Shown: piece after piece, positions 20,576 to 32,455 of the stretch | Position numbering within the stretch: position 1 is the stretch's first letter | Layout: every line of letters begins with the position of its first letter | The notes under the pieces: generated by a model | Databases searched by the model: none | The model's input: only the letters and a program-made list of their open reading frames with translations | What the model was told of the DNA's origin: nothing | DNA from: Dermacentor variabilis | Taxonomy: Eukaryota; Arthropoda; Arachnida; Ixodida; Ixodidae | Direction of reading: 5' to 3' | Assembly (NCBI RefSeq): GCF_050947875.1 | Contig: NW_027460335.1 | Location: forward strand, 10,679,928-10,743,927 | Length of the DNA: 64,000 nucleotides | Position numbers and translations under genes: made by a program

Positions 20576-22339
20576 AAAGATACTATCTACAATTTATTCT
20601 GTGGTGCACCGCGAACATATTGTGAAAGGACTTGACTCTGTTGTCTTGACTCCGCTGTCAAATAGTCCAACGTCCCTCGAATAGAAGAAAACGGCCACTC
20701 CTGACACCATGCAGTGTTCGGACCCTCGCCGTATGTCGAGCGCAGCCGTAATAGCCGCAGGAAAGAACTGAGCGGTGACTTTAATAGCGGGCGTTATGAC
20801 AACCCTTCATTTCGGGCCAGCTTCCTGCATTATAGCGAACACTCACGTGACAAGTGACGTCACTTACAGGCACCCGTTTCGACATCAGGGTCACAGCCCC
20901 GCATAACCTGGACGCATGACACGCGGCGTAAGCGCTATTGTCACATAATTTATTATCTTATGGCACATATTGAAGTTCACGAATTGTGGGTGGGGAGCTT
21001 GGAAGGTAGGCCCTCGGCGTTAATCTTTAGGACGATAGCGACTTTTATATATTCATTCCCAAAGCATTGCAACAAAAGAGAACGGCGCGCCACTACTTTT
21101 TGCTTCAAGCATGAAACGGAAAATAGCGTTTGGGTAAAATGTACAAGAAAGCTGGCCATTTTTACCGCACGGCTGACAGTGAGTATATCGAGACCACTGG
21201 ACTCCTCACACTACGTCCCAAGCGCATATTCCTTGCGATTTCCCCGGCTTCCATTCGAGTATTGAATTATAAGTGTCATAAAGTGATTAGCTAGATAGCT
21301 AGTTAATCATATTGTTAGTAGATAAATTATGCATCCTGATTTCTCGTGCAAGTTATATCCACCGCTTCCGCATCTCCAGCTCAAAGTCTAAAATATATTA
21401 TCTGCCAGAGGCAATTTTCAAAATTTTGTATGCTGTAACAAATACACACCGTGTGGGCGGTGCTAGACAAACATGAAGATGGAAGCCACAACCACAGCAG
21501 CGCGCTGGACTGGAAGCATGTTTCAAACATAATTTCCGGACTTCAAATGTTGCAACTTGAGAAGGTAACCTAGACCTGTGTCCTTTCTCCGTGGTATAAG
21601 ATTGATTAGCGGTAGCGCTACACATCAACTACTGGAGACTCTCTTAAAGGATAAACGATTCTGTGAATCCCCATCATGAGCGCGTACTAAACAGGAACTA
21701 CTGTTGCAGTTCTCTGTCATGGAGAGCATTTCTACTGCAGTTCAAGGCCACGGAACCGTAGGACACGAGCAGCTGTGCTCGGACGTTCATTGTAGGCCCA
21801 CATACCAAAGAACTTGCTCTCCTCGAAATCTTGTCGCCAGACATGTCGTACGAAAACTGACGGAAGCTCTTGTTTTTATGGTGGATAACGATCACAAGCA
21901 ATAGCTGTAGGCTGCTTCCTTAATGAACTGTCGCCAAAGACAGACTACCTTCCAGAAATTGGCGTTTCTCACACAAAGGACGATGCGCAAATGTCGCACA
22001 TAGCATTTACCACACACTGCGAACTCCGATCAGTAGTTTAAGAGTCATGTTTGTAGAAGCGCCAAAGATAATCACAGATAATCAGGCTAAATTTCATTCC
22101 GGCACCAAACCAAATTTCGTGACGTAGATCACTCGGGGCGACAAGAAGGTATGCTCCACTCCTGGCAACGTCATTTTGCAATAGAAGCTACAGACATTCT
22201 GAGAATTGTCTTCAAAGGCGAAAGCATTGTTTGGCTCGGTTGCAACTTTGTTATTGTTTTGTTTTGCCTAGTTGGTTTTTCTAGCGCATGCACGTCCATC
22301 CATGATCTTTCCCATGGCAAAGCATCTGACACATGCCAA
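20576..22339. other. Unassigned sequence
   Basis: No domain, RNA gene or clear repeat recognised. Open frames are all under 102 codons, lack motifs and overlap on opposite strands. Confidence 0.5.
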
Positions 22340-22680
22340 ATTTTCAGGCCACATCCAGCCCCTTCAATGTAATTGTACCAATTGAGCCGGAACGCCAGGA
22401 ACGAGCGCGGCTCGACGGAGCAGAGCGGCTGAAAGGGAACAGCAGCTACCCCAGTATCGCGTGAGACGTTGCATGAGGCCAGAGTGCATCACCACGAAGC
22501 CATAACACCCTGTTTAACGCTGCTGAGCGCCCTTCGAGTTACGAACACCTCGCGGGCAAACGAGTGCGTTTTTCTTGGGCCTTACCGAGGCGCAGTCAGA
22601 AAGTAGGCGAGAGCATGCGTGGACAAGGGACGCGCGCATAACACATGCTGATGAGAGTGGCGGCGACAGTGTGATTGTGT
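22340..22680 (+). repeat. Dispersed repeat with ORF remnant (copy 1)
   Basis: 22346-22440 encodes a short frame with FRPHPAPSM, YQLSRNARNERGSTEQ; its reverse-complement relative is at about 29580-29700 (LSPHPASSMQLFQLSRNAEH). 22514-22675 (CCTTCGAGTTACGAACACCT...) matches 29362-29517 in direct orientation. The two blocks therefore have different relative orientation in the two places. Confidence 0.6.
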
Positions 22681-23870
22681 TGTGCATCTTCCTCTTTACA
22701 ATTCCACCTTGCTGTCGCTCTCATAAGCGCTCTCAAATAAGGCACAAAGGCTGAAGCGGCTGCCATCTGAATGGCCCTTCGTGTCAGCCTTCTTTTTGGA
22801 GTAGTCGAGAGCTGGTGCTAGAGCAAGTGAATGTCTGAGCTTTCTAAAACCCACCTCTTGCCATGAGCACCGGGTGAATGCTTCGTTATCACTGATAAAA
22901 TAGGCCAGTGTTTCCGCAATCGTCAAAAAATTGGCGATAGAACGCCGTTAATAGGCACACACGCCCTGTAAGCGTTCCATACATTTCTTTCCTCCGCAGA
23001 ATCAAAAATCCCACAGTGAGCTTTCTCCTGATGGACGCGGACGCCTTCAGCGCTGACCAAGTGTTCGCGAGACTTGACCTCTTTGTAGCTGCAACGACAG
23101 CTCATAGGACTATTTGAGAAATCAGCCGCTCGTGTTGCTGCGAGGGCTTGGCGCCGGAGCAGAATGTGTTATTCAAACATGGTCTAAAATGGAAGCACGA
23201 AGTCGTGAAAATGCAAGCCAGTGGTCGACGTCATCAAAAATATCACGGTGAAAGTTTTTTGCCTGTCGGTCAATCTGGAGGGCAAAATGAGCCGGCGTTG
23301 CTTCCACCGGGGCGCTGAGTGCAACCTTCATAGCAGACGTAGTAGGTTTTCTTTGGTGTTTTTTTTTCGTAAAATTCCAAGTTCGAGGCTGAATCTATGG
23401 GTTCCCCAAATGGGATAGTGAAATATAGTTACCATTGATTGAAGGGCAGCGTACCTTCTTCTTTGTGTGCATGGCGCAAAGTGCAGCTTGTCCATCTGCC
23501 AAAATATTCGCTTCTGCAAACAGCAATGCATTTTCAATATAACAGCTTAGATTAAGCAAAAGAAGCAAAGAATGTCGTCGGCCACAGTTTTCTCGTCTTG
23601 TGTTTTTTCGAGAAGTTGAGACACAGCGTATATGGTGGTTACATATGGAAGCTTGATAACCCATCAGCTATTGGCTCAACATAAGGGACATTAGGAACAA
23701 GTTGAATGGTGTTTGGTTTATACATATACTGTATGTCTGTGCCCAGGCTCGCTGTGGGCAAAGGCATCCGTGTAGCAGCTCGCAGGGACCAAAAAACGTT
23801 TTTTTTTTTGCTTTCAATGCTTACTACGAGATTGTACTAAAACTAATGCATTATTGTGATTTCTTATATC
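22681..23870. other. Unassigned sequence
   Basis: No recognisable gene. Poly-T runs near 23355-23370 and 23800-23815. Short open frames only. Confidence 0.45.
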
Positions 23871-23880
23871 TCTTTTTTTT

Positions 23881-24075
23881 CCAGTTAGAACATACTGCAC
23901 CTACTGGGTCAAGAAGAGCGATGTGAAGAATCGGCACTGGGCTTGTGACTTCATATTAGACCATTACTGCCGAAGCCCAGAAATTGTCATTAAGGATACA
24001 AACAAGTGTTGGCCTGAAGGCAATGCATAAAGATATGAATGAACTACACCAATACAATCGGCGATGATGTTCAAT
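23881..24075 (+). repeat. Dispersed repeat (copy 1; copy 2 at 29853-30045)
   Basis: CCAGTTAGAACATACTGC and the next ~190 bp align with 29853-30045 at roughly 75-80 % identity by eye, same orientation. Shared landmarks include CCTACTGG, GAGCGATGTG, ATTGTCATTAAGGATAC/ATGTCCTTAACGATAC and GGCCTGAAGGCAATGC. No protein domain recognised. Confidence 0.65.
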
Positions 24076-25800
24076 ATTGGCGAAAAGCCGAAAGCGTCTA
24101 GATAACAATTCGCTTTGTTAATGAATAGTACGACGAAGGTGCCTATTTGTTGAAGTGGGGACATTTAGTAAACGCTTCTTCTTTCATTGCCTAATTTCGA
24201 AGAGAACACAGTCGTCAAACAGCACATCTGCAGCAGTCGTTAACTTGCAAGCTGAATCGCCATACGTGGGTTAATCGGAGGAGTGAGTGTGAAGATGGTC
24301 TGGCGCTATTTACTGCAACACTTTAGGGAGCACGGCTGAACGCCTAGAGAACTTTGAGACCACCATCACGGAACGCAACTGCCATCCTCCTTTAACATCG
24401 CAGAAGCTTCCGCAGCCGCAGTGATGAGCGTGGCTTGAGTAGAGTATCTAAACAATCTCAACCACAGCGCCTAAGCAACGCCATAAACATCTCGCGCTAT
24501 AGCTCGCGTGCCTCAAAGTTGGCATTCACTGAAAACTCCCATCGCCCCTCTCCCCCTTGATTGGGAAAACCACGCAACCGTTTGATCGGTGCCTTTGTAT
24601 TGGCAGTGAGACATCGGCGAACAATTTTGAGGTCACGTAGAATATTAGAACAAACCGAGCACCAACCAAGAAAAAAGGCGAAAGAGGCAGCGAAAGCTAT
24701 GCTCTTTAAATACTGAAAATCAACTCATTAGTTAATCTACTACTAGACTTTCATGGAAGGCTTTATTCTCGCAATGTTTATCACAAAGCCATTGGAACCG
24801 GCGACAAGGAAACCTTGCTGGGACATTCAATACAATTTCATTAGGCATTTCCTGTGAGGTATGAAGAATGTTCTTCAGATAATGGTGATGCGTATCATCA
24901 TATTGATAAATACGAATAAATATATTTCGGGGTTGCAAGAATTGCAGCATGAGGACTTTCTTGCTTACAATGGCGCGTTAGGATTAGCATGTACAGGAAA
25001 ACACGAAATAGCCAAGGAATGCTGCGAAACGTTAAAAAAAGCAAAAAAAATTAAAAAGCTGCGCGTACAATCTTAGTATAATGACTTGAGCAAACATTTT
25101 TTTCCGGTGTAGAAGTGTTTGTAGCGTAGGTTTCTTTCTAAAAGTTGCAACATGAATAACGCAGTTGCCAAGTCTGAATTGTAGGGGCTCGGTATTGCGC
25201 CTCACCTTAGATGGAATTACTTTGTAGGCTGAAACCAGGCGCTAACTGCCGACAGAAGAGAGTGAAGCGTTTTTCAGGGCGTAAGGTGTTAGGGGTTCAT
25301 TCCACTAGCAGTTTTGGTTAACGATATTGTCCGCCGCCACCGCCAGTGTCTGTCGCAGCTATCGCCGGAAATGAGCAAAACATACCCAGTTCCGCCGGGA
25401 TCGAACTAGGGCTCTTTGCGCGGCAGTCATCTACTCTGCCACTTCGCTACACGAGCACTTTCTATTACATGACATTTATTACTATGAATGAAATGGCGTG
25501 TGCACAGCACAAATTTCCAGTGTTACGAATACCATATGGTCACAACCAATCACAGGTCACCGAGCGGCGCATACAAAGCAAGCGTCACACAAAGCAACGC
25601 CTTCCATCACACTAAAAACTTGAAAGGAGAAGTTAAACACCTAATTCAATGTGGATAACAATCCGGCTGACATTCTTGTTTGTGTGCGTAATCATTTGAG
25701 CGAAGTGCGATATTGAGAAAATTTTTCTTTCTGCATTTCGGTCTTGCATACGAGTTTTGCCTAGGCTGTCCATAGAGGATACGTCCCGAATTCCCCGTCT
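24076..25800. other. Unassigned sequence
   Basis: Nothing recognised. An A-rich run occurs at 25031-25055. There are only short, motif-free open frames. Confidence 0.45.
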
Positions 25801-25811
25801 CTATATAGAAC

Positions 25812-26420
25812 GGATCCACAGACGGTCGAACAGGGAGCCGTCGCCCTGGCGCTCCTGGTTGGCAAGAGAACCTGAATACACAGCGACTCGAAGGCGACGA
25901 TGAGAGCGTTTGCCACGGGCACCGTTTCCAGGCAGCCCCTAGCATTCCTCGGCGGCAAGGATGCTAAGCCGCACACGATCGTTTGGTTTCGCGCGAACGT
26001 GGGAGAAATTGACAGACCCCCGACTAATCTCAACGAATCGGCTCACGACGCTGCGCGAGGGCTTACAGACCACGTGGCGCTAGGGCAGCCAGGCTTGGAG
26101 GTTATGTACTGCCGGGATCATGTTCTCTCGTACAACGAACTCACAAAACACTTTTACTTGGCACGTAGATGACATCCGCCTCAGCACGTAAAGCTAAACA
26201 GACCCCACGCTCATCGCCAGATTAGGGACATATTCCACTCCCCTATTAATAAGCAAAATATTTCCCGAAGTCGTGGCTTCATACGCTTGCCCACGATGCG
26301 GGAGCGTGGAAGACTTACAACATAGGCTCTGGTGGTCCTCCGCGTTAAGCAGCGGCAAAGGCAACACCCAAAGTGGCAGTGGCCCACTTCGGGCTAAGAA
26401 TCTAGCACCACCTGAGGGAT
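25812..26420 (+). pseudogene. I-clade LINE ORF2 C-terminus (RNase H and CCHC-like tail)
   Basis: Plus strand: EQGAVALALLVGKRT, a stop, IHSDSKATMRAFATGTVS, then TIVWFRANVGEI and NLNESAHDAARGL. These are the Glu, the second Asp (SDSK) and the final Asp box (AHDAA) of a LINE-type RNase H. After frameshifts comes CPRCGSVEDLQHRLW, the Cys/His tail typical of tick I-element ORF2. RNase H trims template RNA during integration in I-clade LINEs. Broken by stops and shifts, with no RT visible upstream. A related remnant is at 51595-52330 on the other strand. Confidence 0.82.
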
Positions 26421-27646
26421 CTGAATAAAATTTTTCATGCCATATGCAGGCCTATCACTAAAAGCATATCCCACGCTACACCATCAGATGGAATGACAGG
26501 ATATCGGATACTGTGAAAATTTAAATAAAATATTTTTGAAAATTTCTGTGGAGGACATCCCAGAACGAAATTGTACCTTTGCAGTCAATAAACCAGTCCC
26601 TTCACGAGGTCTCTTCACAAAGGCCGCAGTGAATTGACGAAACGATAATATGTCTTTTCCGCAGCCATGTTCTAACTAGCATGCTTTCAATGTGTTTTTG
26701 TAATAAAAAGAAGTTTTTGTAGAAGGGGAAACTGGCCGGACCAGCATTTGCTAGCTTAGAGCGGAAACATTCGCTCGAAATGCACCTTAGCACTCGGGGA
26801 GACACGAGATATCGCCTGCACACCGCGTAGCGTCCACATGCGCATACTTGGCATCACAGTTGTATATTACTACACCATGCGGTACGCCATGTAGCAGCTG
26901 CGTATGCAGCGGTACAAGGTAGATGGAGAAGTTTTGAAGAAGAAGAAGGTTAAGGATACGTTTACAGGAATGGTAGAATAATAAAACGTATGTATACCTG
27001 ATTAAGTGAAGCTGTCGAGGTGACTATTTCACGGTCCCATTTAAAGTGGATGCCAAATATTTTTTGCGATAGCAATTGTAAGGACACTCCAGGCGCATTT
27101 CTGCCATCGTCGTGAGGTTCCGTATGAGTGAAAGCATGTGAGGGTGAGCCGGCGTACGCGGTTCAATTTCAGGTGCGCGAGTGAGGAACGGGGACCGGAT
27201 GCGTGCCCTCTCCTGTGGCGCGCGAGGCCAGGGATTCAGGCGAGGGAGGAGGGGCGTTCTTCGCTGGCGGCTGCCAGGGTGGTTAATTTTCCTCCTCGCC
27301 GCTGCGCCGTAAAGAGTGGAGATAACCGTAGCGTCCACTACGGCGTTGGCCACGCGAATAGCGGGCGCCGTAGTAGACGCTTTGGCCAACGCCGTAGGGA
27401 CGCGTTGCCGGCGCTCATGTGTCTTGAAAGCAATCTGAGACACGGCCAAAGTGTGCGCCTGCGCGGGTCCCACTTTGAAAGTGATCTACGGTGTTTGTAG
27501 AGTGCCCATAGGGCCGGTAGATTCATATGTGCTGTGCTTTCGACGTTTGGCACAGGTTGAAGCGACAGATGCACGGAGGTCCATTGACTCGCTATCATCG
27601 AGTGTGATGTGTTCATGTTTACCTGCGCGCGCGTCACACCGTGCTG
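26421..27646. other. Unassigned sequence with a GC-rich palindrome and a dispersed motif
   Basis: Contains the first copy of a CGCGTAGCGTC/CATGTAGCAG repeat (about 26820-26940) and a GC-rich palindrome at 27331-27380. No protein family recognised. Confidence 0.4.
27331..27380. other. GC-rich inverted repeat
   Basis: GCGTCCACTACGGCG (27331-27345) and CGCCGTAGTAGACGC (27366-27380) pair at 14 of 15 positions across a 20-base loop. A third, direct AACGCCGTAGGGACGC follows at about 27388. Confidence 0.7.
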
Positions 27647-27659
27647 GTTAATTTAGTTA

Positions 27660-27818
27660 AAATACGTTGGCGGCCTAGTTGGTTTCAATCTATAATAGAA
27701 TGGGTAAGCGCGATTGAACGAGGGTGTAGAAAAAAGCAGACACGCAAAGACAGCCCTTTCTCTGGGTGTCTGTTTCTTTCTACGTTCTTGTTTAGTCAGC
27801 TTACACAGATTCATAATT
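27660..27818 (-). mobile_element. Fold-back element E3 (13-bp TSD)
   Basis: Read on the minus strand: an arm, a short loop, a second arm and a tail containing AACCAACTAGGCCGCCAACG. The arms (about 27690-27744 and 27768-27818) pair imperfectly over ~50 bp around a CAGACAC core. Perfect flanks GTTAATTTAGTTA lie at 27647-27659 and 27819-27831. The tail matches that of element E2 (ACCAACTAGCCC) and, less closely, E1 (ACCAAGCAGCCC), so this is the same family. No coding capacity. Confidence 0.85.
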
Positions 27819-28262
27819 GTTAATTTAGTTAGTAAGCGAATGTTTACAGGTTTTTACGGCCGATAAAGCTACTATCCTTACTTCGCACAGCTTTCTACTA
27901 ATTGGCTCTCGCAATCGGTGCTTTACCTTTCGGGTGGAATTGCGAATTTTATTTTCGACGTTGTCAGTAGTATCCTATCATCCCACTTGTATTGTGATGT
28001 GAGATGCCCCCACGAAGCGTCGATAAGAGCACAATTTTACTGCAGCCGCATATCATTGCACCAGGTTGCACGCCATGTAGCAGTTGCATATGCAGTGGCG
28101 CAAGGTAGATAGTAAAGGTTTGAAAAACGAAGTAAGATTAAGATGTATACAAAAATGCTGGAATGAAAACCATGTATTGCCTACCGGGATGAATTAAGTA
28201 GGCAAGTGACTGATTGTAGCCGTTGCGTTTCAAAGAGAATGACAAGAAATCATCATCATCAT

Positions 28263-28560
28263 CATTTATGTATTTATTTATTTAAAATACCTTACAGGCC
28301 CATTTAAGGGCATTGGGTAAGGGGGGACACAAAGTAAGTGTTTCAACAGGAGTAAACAAATATAAACATCAATAAAGGCTTTCACAAGATAAGTAAAGCA
28401 GTACAGGAGTAGACAATATAAATATCAATACATGCATTCAGAAGATAAGGAAAGCGAAGTTCAATAAATGTTTGTCTAGGCTAAGCTTTAGAGAGTGTAA
28501 ACACAGTGATATACTCATGCTCACAATAATTTATTTATTTAAAATACCCGAAATGCATTG
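28263..28560 (-). mobile_element. LINE 3' end(s) with AAAT tail
   Basis: The minus strand ends in (AAAT)n at 28263-28285, preceded by a GCCC-TTAAAT-GGGC mini stem-loop near 28300-28320. A second TTTATTTATTTAAAATACCC block at 28530 suggests a second, shorter tail of the same family. No RT sequence is attached, so these are heavily 5'-truncated copies. Confidence 0.6.
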
Positions 28561-29244
28561 TACCATGCATTTCGTCCCGCGATGTGGCATGTGCGCCGCG
28601 TAGCGTCAGTACCTGCAAACTTTGCTTTGAAGTTGCTTTGTATTCCGCCAAGTGTGCCCACATGTAGCAGTGGCATGCTGTATGCAGCTCGAATTGGTTA
28701 ACTCAAGCAGCCTGGGTGACTACTTCTCACAGCCAAGTTTCAAAAGGGATGATAAAAAATCGCCATCATCAGCAGTATCGTACCGTGACATGGGTCAAGG
28801 GATGTGACAAGTAGGCCGCGTAGTCTGAATATATGTTTTTTGCTCTTCAGTACACTTTATGGAGCCTCCGCGCAATGTACGGACCGCTGTTGAAGCTGCG
28901 AATTGTAGAGCCACGCGCGCACGGCGGCCACCAGGCAGCGTGGGACTTAGCAGAGAGCTGTGAGGAGAGCAGCACAAGCCGCAGCTTCCCGTCGACGCGA
29001 GGAAGATAGTTTGTATCGTCCTCTACCAAAAGACGCGAAGAGACTTCCATACTAACGCCTTCTAGTGTGACCTGCCGAAAACGGAGCTCCTATGGAGACG
29101 GTCCTCCTGCTTACGCTGTGGCTGTGCTACATGTGCCACGTAGTACTGTGACTTGACTTCTTTAGAGTACAGCTCTTAACGGCCTTTCCTGCGGCACTCA
29201 ATTTCGACAGCTGTTGGCATTCCATTACGACAACACCACACTGG

Positions 29245-29355
29245 AAATATGGAGTTGGGCCAACTTTAAATTTTGGGGCTGGACCTACTTACTTTTGGGA
29301 GTGGGCCAACTTGGAATTTAAGTGTGGGTCAACTTGACATTTTGGGATGGCCCAA
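29245..29355 (+). repeat. Four-copy ~28-bp degenerate minisatellite
   Basis: The phrase TGGGCCAACTT...TTTGGGG recurs four times with changes (TGGGCCAACTTTAAATTTTG, TGGACCTACTTACTTTTG, TGGGCCAACTTGGAATTT, TGGGTCAACTTGACATTTTG). Confidence 0.75.
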
Positions 29356-29361
29356 TGTCCA

Positions 29362-29830
29362 ATTAAACGTTCCTGAGCGTCCTTCGAGTTATGAACATCT
29401 CGCGGGCAAGCGAGCGCGTTACCTTACCTAGGCGCCGTCAGAAAGCACACTAGCGGATACGTAGACAAAGAACACGCGCATAACACCGGCTTGCGAGAGC
29501 GACAGCGAGGGCGACATGGCATCGTGGCGACGTACTTTCCCCTGACGCAGCGCCTCAAGCGCTGCTGCAGCAGCTGCAGCGTTTCCTTTCGACCAATGTG
29601 GTCTGTCGAGGCGCGCTCGTGCTCAGCGTTTCGGCTCAATTGAAATAATTGCATTGAAGAGGCTGGATGCGGCGAGAGCATTTGACAATTGTCAACTAAA
29701 GCCAAAGCATTATTTGGCACCGGAAAGGTCAGGGATAGACGCGCATGAGCTATAAAAAGCAAGTAGGTTAAACTAAGCAGTAACAAAGTCACAGCTGAGA
29801 TAAAAGATGCGTCCGTATTAGTAGACAATT
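29362..29830 (-). repeat. Dispersed repeat with ORF remnant (copy 2)
   Basis: 29362-29517 matches 22514-22675 directly; 29580-29700 matches 22346-22440 in reverse complement. On the minus strand a 134-codon frame starts with a hydrophobic segment (TLLLLSLTYLLFIAHARL) and continues LSPHPASSMQLFQLSRNAEH. The hydrophobic start could be chance, because the frame is not conserved in copy 1. Confidence 0.5.
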
Positions 29831-29852
29831 CTCGGAATTTCTGTAGGTTTTT

Positions 29853-30045
29853 CCTAGTTAGAATATATTGCGCCTACTGGATCAAGCTGAGCGATGTGAT
29901 GAATGGGCACTGGACTTGTGGCTTTATATTGGAACATTATTTCCATAGCCCGAAAAATGTCCTTAACGATACGAAAGGTTGTTGGTCTGAAGGGAATGCC
30001 TAAAGATAGCAATGATTTGTACAAATACAACTGACGACGATTTTT
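29853..30045 (+). repeat. Dispersed repeat (copy 2 of 23881-24075)
   Basis: Same orientation and landmarks as copy 1 about 6 kb upstream. Confidence 0.65.
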
Positions 30046-30180
30046 CTGTGATGCGATAATCCGTCGAGTATTTTGCACTCGCGGACGAATGAATGTAGGC
30101 ACTCGGATACAAAGATCAAATCGAGAATAGATGATGTCGTAGGACTGATCCTTGCGTACTTAGTCGGCTACAACGTGAAA

Positions 30181-30715
30181 TTAATTATGACAGGATGCAA
30201 AGTCTAGCAACTCTTCGCAACTAGGCACTTCTCGTGTCCCAGGCACTTTTGAAGGCCAGTCAATCCCAGGCAGATTAAAATCCCCAAGCAAGATAATCTT
30301 ACTGTCATGAGGTAAATATGCATCTATAAAATATCGCCACTTTGCCAGTACGTCCACCGGTGACCTTTGCGCTCCGTAGGCAGCCCCAATGAAAACTGTG
30401 AGGTTATCTAACTTTGTCTTAATCCCCAGTGTTTTGATGCTATTTATGTCTGGCAAAGCCGAGAAGGCTTGGCTATTTTTAATATGATCGGAAAGGCCTC
30501 TAACCTTTATATTCTCGATCTTTTCCGACTATATTATAGTTGGGAAGAACAATTTCGGCATGTAAAATATCCTTATGAAGCCACGTTTCATTGGCTATCA
30601 GTATGTCAGGTACGTGTTCGAAGATGCTTTCTAACTCAACCAATTTATTCAATATATGGCTTGCGTTGGCGCTTATAATCTGAAATTGTCCAGAGCGGGA
30701 CTTCTCAAGTCATTT
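30181..30715 (-). pseudogene. LINE D endonuclease fragment
   Basis: Minus strand, in two frames: ISANASHILNKLVELESIFE, VPDILIANETWLHKDI (the E-T-W box), then TVFIGAAYGAQRSPVD (RPP box lost), DSKIILLGDFNLPGIDW (GDFN box) and CEELLDFASCHN. This is the N-terminal two thirds of an apurinic-type LINE endonuclease, which nicks target DNA to prime integration. It ends at 30181 without RT. Different family from LINEs A, C and F, judging from the GDFNLPGIDW box. Confidence 0.85.
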
Positions 30716-30779
30716 CATTCTCTCGGAAGAGGCATGACACCAGTACGTTCCTTGCCTTAGTAGTTTCATTCCAGGCATA

Positions 30780-31060
30780 CATGACATTAGTCATCTTCAG
30801 CTTACGAAACACAATCATCTCCCTCCCCTTTGTTTTTCGTCTCGTGTTGAATTCCATAGATGTTTCCCTATTTTAAGCACACTTAAGCACTCTGATTTCC
30901 ACTCCTTTCAATTTGAAGCCCCTTTTTTAAGACACTCATTTGCTCCCTGAAGTCTCCAATGTTAATAACTAGGCTATGTTTCTCGACACACTTCTCACCT
31001 AGGTGGTGTATTCTTTCAATCGTGGTTATGACATTTCAATACCACTTACGCTGAATAGGA
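30780..31060 (-). pseudogene. LINE D ORF1 remnant
   Basis: The minus strand gives TTIERIHHLGEKCVEKHSLV and INIGDFREQMSVLKKGL before a stop. The ERIHHLG phrase is the ORF1 C-terminal domain signature (R-x-HRLG). It lies just upstream of the endonuclease fragment on the same strand, as expected of one element. Confidence 0.6.
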
Positions 31061-32254
31061 TACATTTCTCACGCAAGAAACGGCACATGAGCGGACGGAG
31101 CCCACTTAATGATTGTTAGGCCCTTTGAGGATTATCTTGTCACACCAGAATAATGTCACACCAGCTTGCAGTGAACACAAGCATCGCGCCACCGTCAACA
31201 CGCATCACAACTTAGACAAGCGCTTTTTCGAATATGCGTCCTAGTCGCCGACGGCGACACAAGCAAAAACAAAGAAGTGAAGGGTGGGGAGTCAGCAGGC
31301 GGCCGGAATGAAGGCACAGGCAAGGTAAAAAAAAAATCACAAGGCGTAAGCGAGTAGCATGCCGCCGCCGTAGTTGCCTACGATGCATGCCTATGGTACA
31401 GAGCCGCGGTTACGCGAAAAAACGAGACAACCTTCGGAGCAACTCAGTCTATAAGGCGAGAATTGTAGTAGGCGCGTTGCTCATAAATGTACCATGCTTG
31501 CAGTCAGCCAAACCATATTAAAAATACTACTTTATTGTCAAATTCCAGTCTCTGACATACTTATGTTTAAACGCGGGCTGGTTGGTGCTTCGGCATATTT
31601 TGACAAAAAACAGCTCGTAGGCGAAAAAGCGCTCTATTTTTCGAAAAAGACGTAATTCTGTTCTCATGCGATTCCGGCAGAAGGCGCTTAATTCCATTCC
31701 CATTCCGTTCGTCCAAGCGGTACATGATTCTGGAGTCATTCGAAATCCAGAGTAGTAACTACGCTACACTGGTCGGCATGGCGTAGATGAGCTCGTTCCT
31801 AGTTCTGCTCGCAGCGTTGCTGATGGAAAGCTGCCTGCTCCTCAGGATTACGTATGACGCGCAGCCTACCCATTTTGGGCGGCCAGAAATACTGCTCCGC
31901 GCACGCTCCGCTGCGACGGAGAGCAACGACGTTACTACTGGCGCAGTCAATCTCGCGCCTGTCTTTCTCTTTTTTTTTGCGCATGCGCATAGGTTTGTGT
32001 CGGAGGGTTTTTGGCCCACAGGCGACCGATGGCTGAACGGATGAATCGGCTAGCCATATACAGCTTCATTGTAAAAATGAAACGACTATGACCAACTCTT
32101 ATTTAAAAAGATGAAGAGAAAATAGAAGCTTTTCAATACAATTTGCTCCTAGCACTTTCTAATAAAATATTTTGCAAAGTATTTGCAAGACAGCTGGCGG
32201 TTGATTAAACAAGGCAAAATTATAATTCTCTATGGAAATACCGATTTGCTATAT
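31061..32254. other. Unassigned sequence
   Basis: No gene recognised. An A-run occurs at 31327-31336. Open frames at 31760-32044 exist on both strands and carry no motif. Confidence 0.4.
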
Positions 32255-32455
32255 CATTGAAACCATGAAAAACAGTGCTCACGAGTCGTCATTCTCGGCA
32301 TGGACTTCCTGAACACATGCGACGCAAACGTCGACCTGAAGTCAAAGTCGGTAACGCTATCCGAAGATCATGGGATACCGCCGCAGAGTGTTCGTAGTCA
32401 CCATGCCATGACTGCACTTGAGGACCAACTCAGCATACCGCCTCGTTTCGGCATT
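32255..32455 (+). pseudogene. Retropepsin C-terminal part (Ty3/gypsy host, piece 1)
   Basis: Plus strand: CSRVVILGMDFLNTCDANVD, LKSKSVTLSEDHGIPP, LEDQLSIPPRFGI. The ILGMDFL phrase is the conserved late protease segment of this Ty3 type. The N-terminal active-site half is missing. The frame runs straight into the DNA element at 32456 and continues as VISVGSETP at 33402. Confidence 0.85.

Larger units (their letters stand above)
26815..28830 (+). repeat. Three-copy dispersed repeat (CGCGTAGCGTC ... CATGTAGCAG)
   Basis: CATGTAGCAG with following GCATATGCAG-like words occurs near 26888, 28072 and 28671. CGCGTAGCGTC or its variant occurs at 26824, 28596 and 28817. The downstream text 'GGTGACTA(T/C)TTC...CA' followed by GTTTCAAA and GATGATAA-like words is shared. 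The copies are degenerate and irregularly spaced. Confidence 0.5.

Noticed and set aside
29424..29828. 134-codon minus-strand frame with a hydrophobic N-terminus (possible secreted protein)
   Set aside because: It is part of a dispersed repeat whose other copy at 22.3 kb is broken. No conserved Cys pattern or signal cleavage context supports a host gene.
31759..32044. Overlapping frames on both strands around 31.8-32.0 kb
   Set aside because: Both are of similar length with no motif; cannot be separated from chance.
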